Positions 8,471-17,526 of a stretch of DNA of 64,000 nucleotides are shown piece by piece; the first letter of the stretch is position 1; each line of letters opens with the position of its first letter. The notes below the pieces were generated by a model. The model saw nothing but the letters and a program-made list of their open reading frames with translations. It searched no databases and had not been told where the DNA came from. This stretch comes from Zhenhengia yiwuensis (lineage in GTDB: Bacteria; Bacillota; Clostridia; Lachnospirales; Cellulosilyticaceae), in NCBI RefSeq assembly GCF_014384995.1, contig NZ_JACRSY010000010.1:60733-124732 (forward strand), written 5' to 3'. The position numbers and the translations under genes are program-made.

Positions 8471-9817
8471 GTGAAAAACAGAACAGAATATAAAGCACAT
8501 CTTATTACAGATGTACTACCCGGTAGTATTGCAGAGGAATTAGAAATAGAAAAAGGCGATAAGCTTTTAGCCATTAATGATGAATATATACAAGATGTAT
8601 TTGATTATCGATTCTTATTAGCAGATGAAGAAATTGATCTTTATATTGAGAAAGCAAATGGTGAACTTTGGAATTTAGAAATTGAGAAGGACTACAGTGA
8701 AGATTTAGGACTTGTCTTTGAGACAGAACTGATGGATGAACTTATTAGATGTCGTAACAAGTGTCAGTTCTGCTTCATTGACCAGTTGCCACCTAATATG
8801 CGTAAGACAGTCTATTTTAAAGATGATGACTGGCGCATGTCATTTTTAAATGGTAACTATATTACTTTAACCAATATTTCAGAGCGTGACTTAAGTCGTA
8901 TGATTAAATACCGTTTATCACCTCTTAATATCTCTATTCATGCGACAGATCCTGAAGTAAGAATTAATATGTTACACAATCGTTTTGCAGGTGCTATTAA
9001 AGAACAGATTAGACATTTAATAGACAATGGTATACAGGTTAATGGACAGATTGTATTATGTAAAGGCTTAAATGATGGTGCAGTCCTTGATCAAACGATC
9101 CAAGACTTAAGTGAATTTATTCCGGATATCTTATCGCTTACTATTGTACCTGTTGGTTTATCTAAATTTAGAGAAAGTCTTACTACATTAACTTCTTTTG
9201 ACGGACCATCTTCTAGAGAGGTTATTAGAGTTGTTGAAAAATGGCAAAAATATTATTTAGAGAAAATGGGTACACGTTTTGTCTATGCCGCAGATGAATT
9301 TTTCGTAACAGGTGGAGTAGAGCTGCCAAGTTATGAAAGTTATGAAGGATTCCCAGTTTTAGATAATGGTGTAGGGATGTTAACTAAATTTAAATATGAA
9401 TTAGAAAAGGCACTTGCAATGCATCAAATAGATGAATCTATAGATTTTGAATGCTGTCTTGTAACAGGTTGTATTACAGGTGAATTTATGAAAATGTGTG
9501 CAACTAAAGTAAAAGAAAAATTTCCTAATGTAACGATACATGTCTATCCGGTTGTGAATCATTTCTTTGGAGAAGAAGTCACTGTAACCGGTCTTTTGAC
9601 AGGACAAGACATTGTAAGTACCTTAAAACAACAAAAGAAGCTAGGGAAAATTTTGCTAATTGCTGAGAATATGTTAAAATGTGGTGAAGAAGTCTTTTTA
9701 GATGATTACACATTAGACCAATTAAAGAACGAACTAGATATGCCTGTCCTTGTTATGCCTAATGAAGGACAAGAGTGGCTAGAGAAGATTTTACATGCAA
9801 AAGGAGAAACAAAATGA
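8471..9817 (+). CDS. PDZ plus radical-SAM plus DUF512 protein
   Basis: 448 residues. The N-terminal PDZ-like segment (ITDVLPGSIAEELEIEKGDKLLAIND) is followed by a CxxxCxxC cluster motif (CRNKCQFC) like that of radical SAM enzymes, and a C-terminal DUF512 region ending before der. The gene is conserved next to der in Clostridia, but its substrate is unknown. I chose GTG at 8471 because AGGAG (8457-8461) is correctly spaced for it. A TTG at 8462 would directly abut that site. Its last four bases overlap der (ATGA). Confidence 0.88.
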   Translation: MKNRTEYKAHLITDVLPGSIAEELEIEKGDKLLAINDEYIQDVFDYRFLLADEEIDLYIEKANGELWNLEIEKDYSEDLGLVFETELMDELIRCRNKCQFCFIDQLPPNMRKTVYFKDDDWRMSFLNGNYITLTNISERDLSRMIKYRLSPLNISIHATDPEVRINMLHNRFAGAIKEQIRHLIDNGIQVNGQIVLCKGLNDGAVLDQTIQDLSEFIPDILSLTIVPVGLSKFRESLTTLTSFDGPSSREVIRVVEKWQKYYLEKMGTRFVYAADEFFVTGGVELPSYESYEGFPVLDNGVGMLTKFKYELEKALAMHQIDESIDFECCLVTGCITGEFMKMCATKVKEKFPNVTIHVYPVVNHFFGEEVTVTGLLTGQDIVSTLKQQKKLGKILLIAENMLKCGEEVFLDDYTLDQLKNELDMPVLVMPNEGQEWLEKILHAKGETK

Positions 9818-11142
9818 GTAAACCAATTGTAGCAATTATAGGAAGACCAAATGTAGGTAAATCTACATTATTTAATAGACTAGCAAAAGCTAGAATTTCT
9901 ATTGTAGATGATACACCAGGTGTTACACGTGACCGTATTTATGCTGACGTAGAATGGCTTAATCACAAATTTACCATGATCGATACGGGTGGTATTGAAC
10001 CAGAAAGTAACGATATTATTTTATCTCAAATGCGTAGACAAGCTGAAGCAGCTATTGCATCTGCAGATGTGATTGTATTCTTAGTTGACGTTAAAACAGG
10101 TCTTACAGATTCAGATATGCACGTTGCTAATATGTTAAGAAAAGCACATAAACCAGTTGTACTTGTTGTAAACAAAGTAGATGATATGCAAACACAAACT
10201 ATGGGTGTATATGAGTTCTATAATTTAGGTCTTGGTGATCCAATTCCAATTTCAGCTGGACAACCTCTTAACCTTGGAGATATGTTAGATGCTATTGTTG
10301 AGCACTTCCCAGGTGACACGCAGGAAGAGGAAGAAGATGAAGCGATTAAAGTTGCTATCATTGGTAAACCAAACGTAGGTAAATCTTCACTTGTTAATAA
10401 AATTGTAGGTGAAGAGCGTGTTATCGTAAGTGATATTGCTGGTACAACAAGAGATTCTGTTGATACAGAAGTAACAATTGATGGACAAAAATATGTACTT
10501 ATTGATACAGCAGGTCTTCGTAAGAAAAAGAAAGTTACAGAAAGCATTGAGAAATATAGTATTATCCGTACAGTAGCAGCTGTAGAGCGTGCAGATATTG
10601 TACTTATTATGATTGATGCGAATGAGGGGATTACAGAGCAAGATACAAAAATTGCAGGGATTGCTCATGAGGCAGGCAAAGGCTGTATTATCGTTGTGAA
10701 CAAATGGGATTCTATTGAGAAAAACGATAAAACAATGAATGTATACCTTAAAGATATTACAAATACACTTGCATATATGCAGTATGCACCATGCATGTTT
10801 ATTTCTGCTGCAACAGGACAACGTGTAGGTAAGCTGTTTGACATGATTCATACCATTGCACAAAATCAAACACTTCGTATTAGTACAGGTCTATTAAATG
10901 ATGTACTTTATGAAGCAACAGCTATGAATCAACCACCATCAGATAAAGGTAAAGCACTTAAAATCTTTTATATGACACAAGTAAGCGTTAAACCACCAAC
11001 ATTTGTTCTATTTGTAAATGATAAAGAACTTATGCATTTCTCTTATTTAAGGTATATTGAAAACCAAATGCGTGAAGCTTTTGGCTTTAAGGGAACACCA
11101 GTTCATTTCATCGTAAGAGAAAAAGGCAGAAAGGATGAATAA
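9814..11142 (+). CDS. der: Ribosome-associated GTPase Der (EngA)
   Basis: 442 residues with two tandem G domains, GRPNVGKST near residue 9 and GKPNVGKSS near 185, each with DTAG/DTGG, and NKVD and NKWD specificity motifs, then a C-terminal KH-like domain. It is required for 50S maturation. The start at 9814 (MSKPIVAIIG) follows AAGGAGAAA. The open frame extends upstream into the DUF512 gene, but that extension is not part of the family. Confidence 0.97.
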   Translation: MSKPIVAIIGRPNVGKSTLFNRLAKARISIVDDTPGVTRDRIYADVEWLNHKFTMIDTGGIEPESNDIILSQMRRQAEAAIASADVIVFLVDVKTGLTDSDMHVANMLRKAHKPVVLVVNKVDDMQTQTMGVYEFYNLGLGDPIPISAGQPLNLGDMLDAIVEHFPGDTQEEEEDEAIKVAIIGKPNVGKSSLVNKIVGEERVIVSDIAGTTRDSVDTEVTIDGQKYVLIDTAGLRKKKKVTESIEKYSIIRTVAAVERADIVLIMIDANEGITEQDTKIAGIAHEAGKGCIIVVNKWDSIEKNDKTMNVYLKDITNTLAYMQYAPCMFISAATGQRVGKLFDMIHTIAQNQTLRISTGLLNDVLYEATAMNQPPSDKGKALKIFYMTQVSVKPPTFVLFVNDKELMHFSYLRYIENQMREAFGFKGTPVHFIVREKGRKDE

Positions 11143-11144
11143 AA

Positions 11145-11750
11145 ATGTACAGACTTGTCGCACTTGGTCTGGGCTATTTGCTTGGGGGGATTCAAAGTGC
11201 CATTTTATATGGACGTTTTAAAGGGATTGAGATAAGAAATCATGGGAGTGGCAATGCAGGGGCTACAAATACCCTACGTGTACTAGGTAAAAAAGCAGCC
11301 CTTATTGTTTTCTTGTGTGATGTATTAAAGGCTGTATTAGCAGTTATCCTAGCAAAATTACTATTTCCAGAAATGGTACTTTTAGCTGGGCTTTATGCAG
11401 GTATTGGTGCTATTCTGGGTCATAGCTATCCTTTATTCTTTAAATTTAAAGGAGGTAAAGGAATTGCTGTAACAGTTGGTGCAATTTATATGATTGATCT
11501 ACCTACTGCTCTTATTGTCAGTCTTATTTTTATTATAAGTGCATGGATTACACGTATTGTTTCTATAAGTTCTTTACTTTTAACAAGTTTTATTCCTATT
11601 CTCTTATTTGTATTTTATAAAGGAAATGAGCATATTGTGGAGATTGTTACATTAGGAGTAGTCATTGCAGGCATAACGGCTTATAGACATAAAGCAAATA
11701 TTAAGCGATTAATGGAAGGAACAGAATCAAAGCTTGGAAGTAAAAGATAA
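11145..11750 (+). CDS. plsY: Acyl-phosphate:glycerol-3-phosphate acyltransferase PlsY
   Basis: 201 residues with five or so membrane spans. PlsY makes lysophosphatidate from acyl phosphate at the membrane, the first committed acylation of phospholipid synthesis. Motifs: SGNAGATNTLR (motif 1), FKGGKGIAVTVG (motif 2) and a late HKANIKRL. It lies two bases after der and eleven before gpsA, which makes its substrate, a functional pair. Confidence 0.96.
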   Translation: MYRLVALGLGYLLGGIQSAILYGRFKGIEIRNHGSGNAGATNTLRVLGKKAALIVFLCDVLKAVLAVILAKLLFPEMVLLAGLYAGIGAILGHSYPLFFKFKGGKGIAVTVGAIYMIDLPTALIVSLIFIISAWITRIVSISSLLLTSFIPILLFVFYKGNEHIVEIVTLGVVIAGITAYRHKANIKRLMEGTESKLGSKR

Positions 11751-11761
11751 GGAGGGATTCT

Positions 11762-12757
11762 ATGCAAAAGATAGCAGTTTTAGGTGCAGGAAGCTGGGGG
11801 TTAGCACTAGCACTTTTACTCAATGAAAAAGGAAATGCAATCACCATATGGTGCTATGATTCAAAAGAAAAAGAAGATATTTTAACTTTTAGAGAAAATA
11901 AAAGATGTCTACCAGGTATTAAAATTCCTTTAGAAATTCAGTTTACAACTTCTGTGGAAGAAGCAGTAAAAGAAAAAGATGTAGTCATTATGGCTGTACC
12001 ATCTAAAGCTATTAGAAAGACTACAGAAAGTATGAAAGCATTTGTGGCTGAAGAGGCTCTTATTGTTAATGTATCAAAAGGAATCGAGTTTGAGACACTT
12101 TATACCCTTTCACAAGTGATACAATCTGTTGTGTCAAACCCAGTTGTTGTTTTATCAGGACCAAGTCATGCAGAAGAAGTAGCAAGGCATATGCCAACAA
12201 CAGTGGTAGCAAGTAGCAACTGTATGGCAAGTGCCGAAAAAATTCAAGACCTCTTTATGACAGAGTACTTTAGAGTCTATACTAATCCGGATATTATAGG
12301 TGTTGAATTAGGTGGAGCGCTTAAAAATGTTATTGCATTAGCAGCAGGTGTCGTAGATGGCTTAGGTTATGGTGACAACTCAAAAGCGGCACTTATGACA
12401 AGAGGGATTGCAGAAATTTCAAGATTAGGTGTAGCTATGGGGGGGATGCCTGCTACATTTGGTGGGCTTACCGGTATTGGTGACCTTATGGTAACATGTA
12501 TGAGTGGACATAGCCGTAACCGTAGATGTGGAGAACTCATTGGACAAGGTTATTCTTTAGAAGAAGCAACTCAAAAAATTAACATGGTTGTAGAAGGAGT
12601 TCCAACAGCTAAAGGGGCTTATGCCTTAATGAAAGCCTATGAAATAGAGATGCCTATTATAGAGGGTATTTATGAAGTACTTTTTGAAAATTATTCTGTA
12701 CAAGAATGTGTGCAAAAGCTTATGAATCGTGATAAAAAAATGGAGAGTTTTGATTAA
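11762..12757 (+). CDS. gpsA: Glycerol-3-phosphate dehydrogenase [NAD(P)+]
   Basis: 331 residues. It reduces dihydroxyacetone phosphate to sn-glycerol-3-phosphate for phospholipids. The Rossmann motif is LGAGSWGLALA, the substrate loop is VSKGIE, and the C-terminal domain carries LGGALKNVIALAAG with the catalytic lysine. AAGGAGGGATT precedes the ATG. The pairing with plsY is the usual one. Confidence 0.97.
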   Translation: MQKIAVLGAGSWGLALALLLNEKGNAITIWCYDSKEKEDILTFRENKRCLPGIKIPLEIQFTTSVEEAVKEKDVVIMAVPSKAIRKTTESMKAFVAEEALIVNVSKGIEFETLYTLSQVIQSVVSNPVVVLSGPSHAEEVARHMPTTVVASSNCMASAEKIQDLFMTEYFRVYTNPDIIGVELGGALKNVIALAAGVVDGLGYGDNSKAALMTRGIAEISRLGVAMGGMPATFGGLTGIGDLMVTCMSGHSRNRRCGELIGQGYSLEEATQKINMVVEGVPTAKGAYALMKAYEIEMPIIEGIYEVLFENYSVQECVQKLMNRDKKMESFD

Positions 12758-12782
12758 AGTTAGGCATATATCATCCCTTTAG

Positions 12783-12818
12783 ACATATATTTAAAATGTA
12801 CCCATACATTTTAAATAT
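12783..12818 (+). promoter_or_regulatory. Sigma-E-like promoter within a perfect dyad, upstream of spoIVA
   Basis: ACATATA (12783-12789), a 13-base spacer and CATACATT (12803-12810) fit the mother-cell sigma-E consensus as I know it. A 14-base inverted repeat with a 4-base centre (12787-12800 and 12805-12818) overlaps the promoter, so the -10 lies in its right arm. spoIVA is a sigma-E gene in Bacillus, so the promoter assignment fits. The role of the dyad is unknown. Confidence 0.62.
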
Positions 12819-12834
12819 AGAAGGAGGGACCTAA

Positions 12835-14313
12835 ATGGAATATTGTGACATCTATAGAGATATTTCAGAAAGGACAAACGGTGATATATACTTAGGAATT
12901 GTAGGCCCTGTACGTACAGGTAAATCTACTTTTATTAAACGTTTTATGGAAGCACTTGTTATTCCTAATATTGCGAATGAGTATAGTAAAGGACGTGCTC
13001 AAGATGAACTACCTCAAAGTGGAGATGGTAAAGTTATTACGACAACAGAGCCTAAATTTATTCCAAATGAAGCAGTAGATATTACCATTGGTGGAGACTT
13101 TGATGTAAGTGTGCGACTTATTGATTGTGTTGGTTACATGATTCCTGAAGCAGAAGGTCATATGTACAACAATGTACCACGTATGGTTAAGACACCTTGG
13201 TTTGAAGAGGAGATTCCTTTTGCTCAAGCAGCAGAGATTGGGACTAAGAAAGTTATTAACAATCACTCTACTATAGGCGTTGTTGTAACAACAGATGGTA
13301 GCTTTACCAATATTGCACGCAATAATTACATAGAGGCAGAGGAACGTGCCATTAATGAACTTAAAAAAATAGGGAAACCTTTTATTGTAGTCTACAATAC
13401 AAAGAGACCTTATGATCCTGAAGTCCTTGAGGAAACATCAACACTTTCAAGAGAGTATGATGTACCTGTTGTGCCATTAGATGTAGCACAGATGAAAGTA
13501 GAAGATATTAATAATTTACTTGAAAAAGTACTTTATGAATTTCCACTTAATGAAATTCAATTTATGCTTCCTAAATGGGTGGAAACACTTGAAAGCGAGC
13601 ACTGGCTCAAAAAACAATGGATAGATTATATTAAAGAGGTTATCTATCCATTAGAAAATATCCGCCAGATTAAACAAAGTCTAGAACGTTTTAAAGACTT
13701 AGAGTTTATTAAAAATGTTTATTTAGAAAAAATTCGCTTAGGCGAAGGTGTTGTTAAAATTGATATTAACACAACAGATGACTTATTCTATCGTGTTCTT
13801 TCTGAAACAACAGGGATGGAAATCAATGGTGATCATGAGTTAATGACACTCATTAAAGATTTAGCAGCTACTAAACGTGAGTATGATAAAGTTGCTTATG
13901 CACTTAATGAGGTGAAACAAAAAGGTTATGGTGTTGTTGCACCAATTTTTGATGAATTAACTTTGGAAGCGCCAGAAATTGTAAAACAGGGTAATAGCTT
14001 TGGGGTTAAGCTTAAGGCAAGTGCACCAAGTTATCATATTATTAGAGCAAATATCCAGACAGAAGTATCTCCGACTGTTGGAACAGAAAAACAAAGTGAA
14101 GATCTCATTAATTATATGATGAGTGAATTTGAGACAGACCCAGCTAAAATTTGGGATTCTAATATTTTTGGCAAAACACTTCATGAACTTGTTAATGAAG
14201 GTTTACAGAATAAACTGTATCGTATGCCTGAAGATGCCCAAATCAAATTACAAGAAACACTTCAAAAAATTATCAATGAAGGTAACGGCGGATTAATTTG
14301 CATTCTTTTATAA
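12835..14313 (+). CDS. spoIVA: Spore coat morphogenetic ATPase SpoIVA
   Basis: 492 residues, to my recollection the same length as Bacillus SpoIVA. SpoIVA polymerises on the forespore outer membrane using ATP and forms the basement layer of the coat. The Walker A motif GPVRTGKSTF is near residue 24, LIDCVGYM is a Walker-B-like element, and the C-terminus ends in a hydrophobic GGLICILL, the membrane-anchoring region. A GGAGGG site precedes the ATG. It marks the organism as a spore former and is flanked by its own promoter and terminator. Confidence 0.97.
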   Translation: MEYCDIYRDISERTNGDIYLGIVGPVRTGKSTFIKRFMEALVIPNIANEYSKGRAQDELPQSGDGKVITTTEPKFIPNEAVDITIGGDFDVSVRLIDCVGYMIPEAEGHMYNNVPRMVKTPWFEEEIPFAQAAEIGTKKVINNHSTIGVVVTTDGSFTNIARNNYIEAEERAINELKKIGKPFIVVYNTKRPYDPEVLEETSTLSREYDVPVVPLDVAQMKVEDINNLLEKVLYEFPLNEIQFMLPKWVETLESEHWLKKQWIDYIKEVIYPLENIRQIKQSLERFKDLEFIKNVYLEKIRLGEGVVKIDINTTDDLFYRVLSETTGMEINGDHELMTLIKDLAATKREYDKVAYALNEVKQKGYGVVAPIFDELTLEAPEIVKQGNSFGVKLKASAPSYHIIRANIQTEVSPTVGTEKQSEDLINYMMSEFETDPAKIWDSNIFGKTLHELVNEGLQNKLYRMPEDAQIKLQETLQKIINEGNGGLICILL

Positions 14314-14338
14314 AGGCACATTGTGCCTTTATTTTTTT
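14312..14338 (+). terminator. Intrinsic terminator after spoIVA
   Basis: AAAGGCACA and TGTGCCTTT form a compact hairpin starting in the stop codon and followed by ATTTTTTT. Confidence 0.88.
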
Positions 14339-14416
14339 ACTTATATGTAAGCTATTGCAAGATTAATCAATCCATTATATGATGGTACTATTAAAGAAAA
14401 TGTTGGAAGTGAGCAA

Positions 14417-16312
14417 ATGAAGAAGAATAAAACAAGTCAATCAAATAAAAATACAAAAAAACATTCGCCCAATCTAAATTCCAATAATCCTTCTAGAGGG
14501 ACCTATAATTTAGACGAGTATCGTAATAAAAAGAGAAATTATTATAACCCTTATGCAGATATGGGCACTGGCAATGTAGATAGGAGTAGGGAAAAAACGA
14601 ATAGCAATCCCTATCGCAACCAATATAACAAATCTAATACACCTCGTTATGGTTCTCCTTATGAGGATAACTATACACGAAGTTCTTATATAAGTCAGAG
14701 TTCTTATACACCACCACCTCCAATATATGATCAGCAAGAGGTTCATCCTACACCAGAGCAAAGAAAAGCAGAAATACGCAGTAAGAATAAGATGACACGT
14801 AAGCAGCTTCAGGCACAAGCTAAACGTAGAAAAAGACGGATGATGCAAAAGATGACAGTTGGTGTCATTATTACTATGTTTATTACTTATGCAGGGCTTA
14901 AAGTTATTGATTTATTTAGATATCCTTCTATCTCTTATCAGACTGTTCAGATGGGTGTTATGGATAATTCAAATCAATTAAAAGGAATTATTTTTAGAGA
15001 TGAGCAAGTATTTAATAGCACACGGTCTGGAGATATTCATTATATTTTAAGTGAAGGAGAGAAAGTTTCTAAACAAGGGAGTGTATGCCTTGTAGCGCAA
15101 AGTACAGAAATTCAGTCACTTAAAGATCAGCTTTATACATTAGATGATAGTTTATATAATAAACAAGAAAAGCGTAGTGACTTATCTTATTATCAAGCAG
15201 ACCTTTATCAAATTAATGAAGTACTGAAAAAAGAGATGGATAACTTTATAGACAGTAAGTATTGGGAAAATCCTAAAAGTGTCTATGAACTACGCCAATC
15301 TCTTGATAAGACTATAGAAGATCGTACAAGCCTTTATATACAAGATGAATCTAAAACAACAGAAGGTTTTCAATCTAATCGTGAAGCTATTATCAATAGC
15401 TTAAAAAACAATCAGTCTTCACAAAAAGCAGCTACATCAGGTATTGTTTCCTATGCATTAGATGGCTATGAAACTAAATTAAACGATGAAACAATGAAAA
15501 CACTTCAATATGATCAATATAAAGAATTGCTTGCAGAAACTAAAAAGTCAGAGATGAGACTACCTTCGGTTGTGGCAGAGGCCAATGAACCACTGTATAA
15601 GATTATTACTAGTGATAGATGGGAAATCGTAACTTATATAGAAACTGAACAAGCAAATACATATGATGTAGGTACGTATTATAATCTTTATTTTGAAGAC
15701 ACTAAACAAGATAAAATACGTTTTAAATTAGAAAGTAAGCAGGAAGAAGTAGAAACAGGTTTAACAAAACTCGTCTTTAGTTCAAGTGATTATTTGTCAG
15801 ATTTCTTAGCTTATAGACTCGTCGAATTTAGTATTGGGCAGAATAAAGCAGAAGGACTTAAGATTCCACTTAAAGCTATTGTTGAGAAAAACATGCTAGG
15901 TATACCAAATGAATATATTGTAGAGCAGGGTAGAGAAAAAGGTGTGTTTAAAAAGCAAAACCAGATGAATGTATTTATGCCTCTTAATATTCAGTATTCA
16001 GATGATGACTTTTCTTATATTATGCAGCAGATAGATCAATTAGATGGTATAGGTCTTAATAGCGTTATTGAGCATCCTACAGAGGAAAAGCCGTATACCA
16101 TTTCGGATATGCAGACTGTTCAAGGCGTGTATGTAGTGAACGGTCAGTTTGCACAGTTTAAACGTATTGAAGTAGCAATGACTAATAAAGAATATGCTAT
16201 TTTAACACAAGATAGGGGAACAAAGCTTAAAGAGTTTGATCAGATTATTTCTAATCCTAAAAACATTAAAGAGGATCAACTTCTCAAGTATATGAATGTT
16301 CAAAATGAATAG
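14417..16312 (+). CDS. Large HlyD-like membrane-anchored protein
   Basis: 631 residues. Residues 1 to about 120 are rich in Asn, Ser, Tyr and Lys and look disordered. A Lys/Arg-rich stretch follows, then one membrane segment (VGVIITMFITYAGLKVI, near 147-165). The outside part looks like HlyD-type adaptors: GIIFRDEQVFNS, then GDIHYILSEGEKVSKQGSVCLVAQ (a lipoyl-like half), a helical stretch and a barrel-like C-terminal part. No partner transporter is nearby. Proteins of this kind sit next to yggS-sepF in Lachnospiraceae, which suggests an envelope or division role, but that is inference. Confidence 0.7.
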   Translation: MKKNKTSQSNKNTKKHSPNLNSNNPSRGTYNLDEYRNKKRNYYNPYADMGTGNVDRSREKTNSNPYRNQYNKSNTPRYGSPYEDNYTRSSYISQSSYTPPPPIYDQQEVHPTPEQRKAEIRSKNKMTRKQLQAQAKRRKRRMMQKMTVGVIITMFITYAGLKVIDLFRYPSISYQTVQMGVMDNSNQLKGIIFRDEQVFNSTRSGDIHYILSEGEKVSKQGSVCLVAQSTEIQSLKDQLYTLDDSLYNKQEKRSDLSYYQADLYQINEVLKKEMDNFIDSKYWENPKSVYELRQSLDKTIEDRTSLYIQDESKTTEGFQSNREAIINSLKNNQSSQKAATSGIVSYALDGYETKLNDETMKTLQYDQYKELLAETKKSEMRLPSVVAEANEPLYKIITSDRWEIVTYIETEQANTYDVGTYYNLYFEDTKQDKIRFKLESKQEEVETGLTKLVFSSSDYLSDFLAYRLVEFSIGQNKAEGLKIPLKAIVEKNMLGIPNEYIVEQGREKGVFKKQNQMNVFMPLNIQYSDDDFSYIMQQIDQLDGIGLNSVIEHPTEEKPYTISDMQTVQGVYVVNGQFAQFKRIEVAMTNKEYAILTQDRGTKLKEFDQIISNPKNIKEDQLLKYMNVQNE

Positions 16313-16324
16313 ATAGGTGATAAA

Positions 16325-17014
16325 ATGAAAGAAGCATTAGAGCAAATTAAAGAAGATATTATAAAACATGCTAAGATAAGTGGTAGAAAAAGTGAGGATA
16401 TTACACTTATTGCGGTTTCAAAAACTTATCCAGCAGAGGCTATTGAAGAGGCTATATCATTAGGGTGTGAGCATTTTGGGGAGAATAAGGTTCAAGAGCT
16501 GATGAATAAAGTAGATGTAGTAAAAGGAAATCCAAAGTGGCATTTAATAGGACATCTGCAAACGAATAAAGTAAAATATGTTATAGGTCATGTAGAACTT
16601 ATTCACTCCGTAGATAGTTTAAAACTTGCTCAGGAAATCGAAAAACAGTCTGCTAAAAAAGGCGTTGTAACTTCTATTTTAATAGAGGTTAATGTGGCAA
16701 AGGAAGATTCTAAACATGGCATCTATGTGGAGGATGTTTTAGAGCTTGTAAAGGCAATTGCACAGTTGCCACATGTAAAAATAGAAGGTTTTATGACAGT
16801 GGCACCTTTTACAGAAGACCCTGAAGAAAATAGGCCAATCTTTAAAGCCCTTTATGACTTATCAGTTGACATTCAAAAACAAAACATTGATAATATAAGT
16901 ACAAGTATATTATCTATGGGGATGAGTAATGATTATAAAATCGCAATCGAAGAGGGGGCAACACTCATTCGTATTGGGACAGCACTCTTTGGTGCGCGCG
17001 ATTACAATAGATAA
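16325..17014 (+). CDS. PLP homeostasis protein YggS/YlmE family
   Basis: 229 residues. A PLP-binding TIM-barrel protein (alanine racemase-like fold, no racemase domain) with the PLP lysine in TLIAVSKTYP, plus HFGENKVQELMNK and the late SMGMSNDYKIAIEEG. The family (also called PLPBP) controls vitamin B6 pools and amino-acid/keto-acid balance. It precedes sepF, the classical ylmE-sepF-ylmH-divIVA order of Gram-positive division clusters. Confidence 0.95.
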   Translation: MKEALEQIKEDIIKHAKISGRKSEDITLIAVSKTYPAEAIEEAISLGCEHFGENKVQELMNKVDVVKGNPKWHLIGHLQTNKVKYVIGHVELIHSVDSLKLAQEIEKQSAKKGVVTSILIEVNVAKEDSKHGIYVEDVLELVKAIAQLPHVKIEGFMTVAPFTEDPEENRPIFKALYDLSVDIQKQNIDNISTSILSMGMSNDYKIAIEEGATLIRIGTALFGARDYNR

Positions 17015-17052
17015 GAGACAAAGAAATCATCAATTTTGAGGAGGCGTATATA

Positions 17053-17502
17053 ATGAAAGGAATAATGACTAGAATGAAGGACATGATTATGTCTAATGTA
17101 GATTTTGAAGATGAAGATGAAGAGTTTGAAGAGGTAGAGCATAAAGTAGAGAGTATACCAAGACCAAGACAACCACTCCCTATGCCACAAGCTCAGCCAA
17201 AATTAACACCAATTACTAATGCGGTGCAAGATAAAATGGAAATTCTAAATTTCACAATGTCAAATTATGAGATGACAGGGGAAGTAGCAGCCTATATTAA
17301 AAATAAGAAACCTATTATTGTAAATATGAAAAATCTGACACCAGGTGAAGTACAACGTGCTGTAGATTATTTAACAGGTGCATGCTATGCCCTTAATGGA
17401 TCAGTTGAATGTATTACAGATCAAATTTACATATTTGCACCAGAAAGTGTCAATATTACACCAGAGGTTATTAAACAAAAAAATATTTGGCCAACAGTCT
17501 AG
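17053..17502 (+). CDS. sepF: Cell division protein SepF
   Basis: 149 residues. An amphipathic N-terminus, an acidic linker (residues 18-35), a Pro/Gln-rich stretch and a C-terminal DUF552 domain (PIIVNMKNLTPGEVQRAVDY ... YIFAPESVNI). SepF tethers FtsZ to the membrane and bundles filaments. A GAGGAGG ribosome binding site lies well before the ATG. It sits between yggS and ylmH. Confidence 0.96.
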   Translation: MKGIMTRMKDMIMSNVDFEDEDEEFEEVEHKVESIPRPRQPLPMPQAQPKLTPITNAVQDKMEILNFTMSNYEMTGEVAAYIKNKKPIIVNMKNLTPGEVQRAVDYLTGACYALNGSVECITDQIYIFAPESVNITPEVIKQKNIWPTV

Positions 17503-17526
17503 AATAAATACGAGGTAGTATATGAC

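Noticed and set aside
10387..10869. 160-codon minus-strand open frame inside der
   Set aside because: It is antisense to the conserved der coding region, is Cys/Asn/Ile-rich as shadow frames of AT-rich genes are, and has no ribosome binding site.
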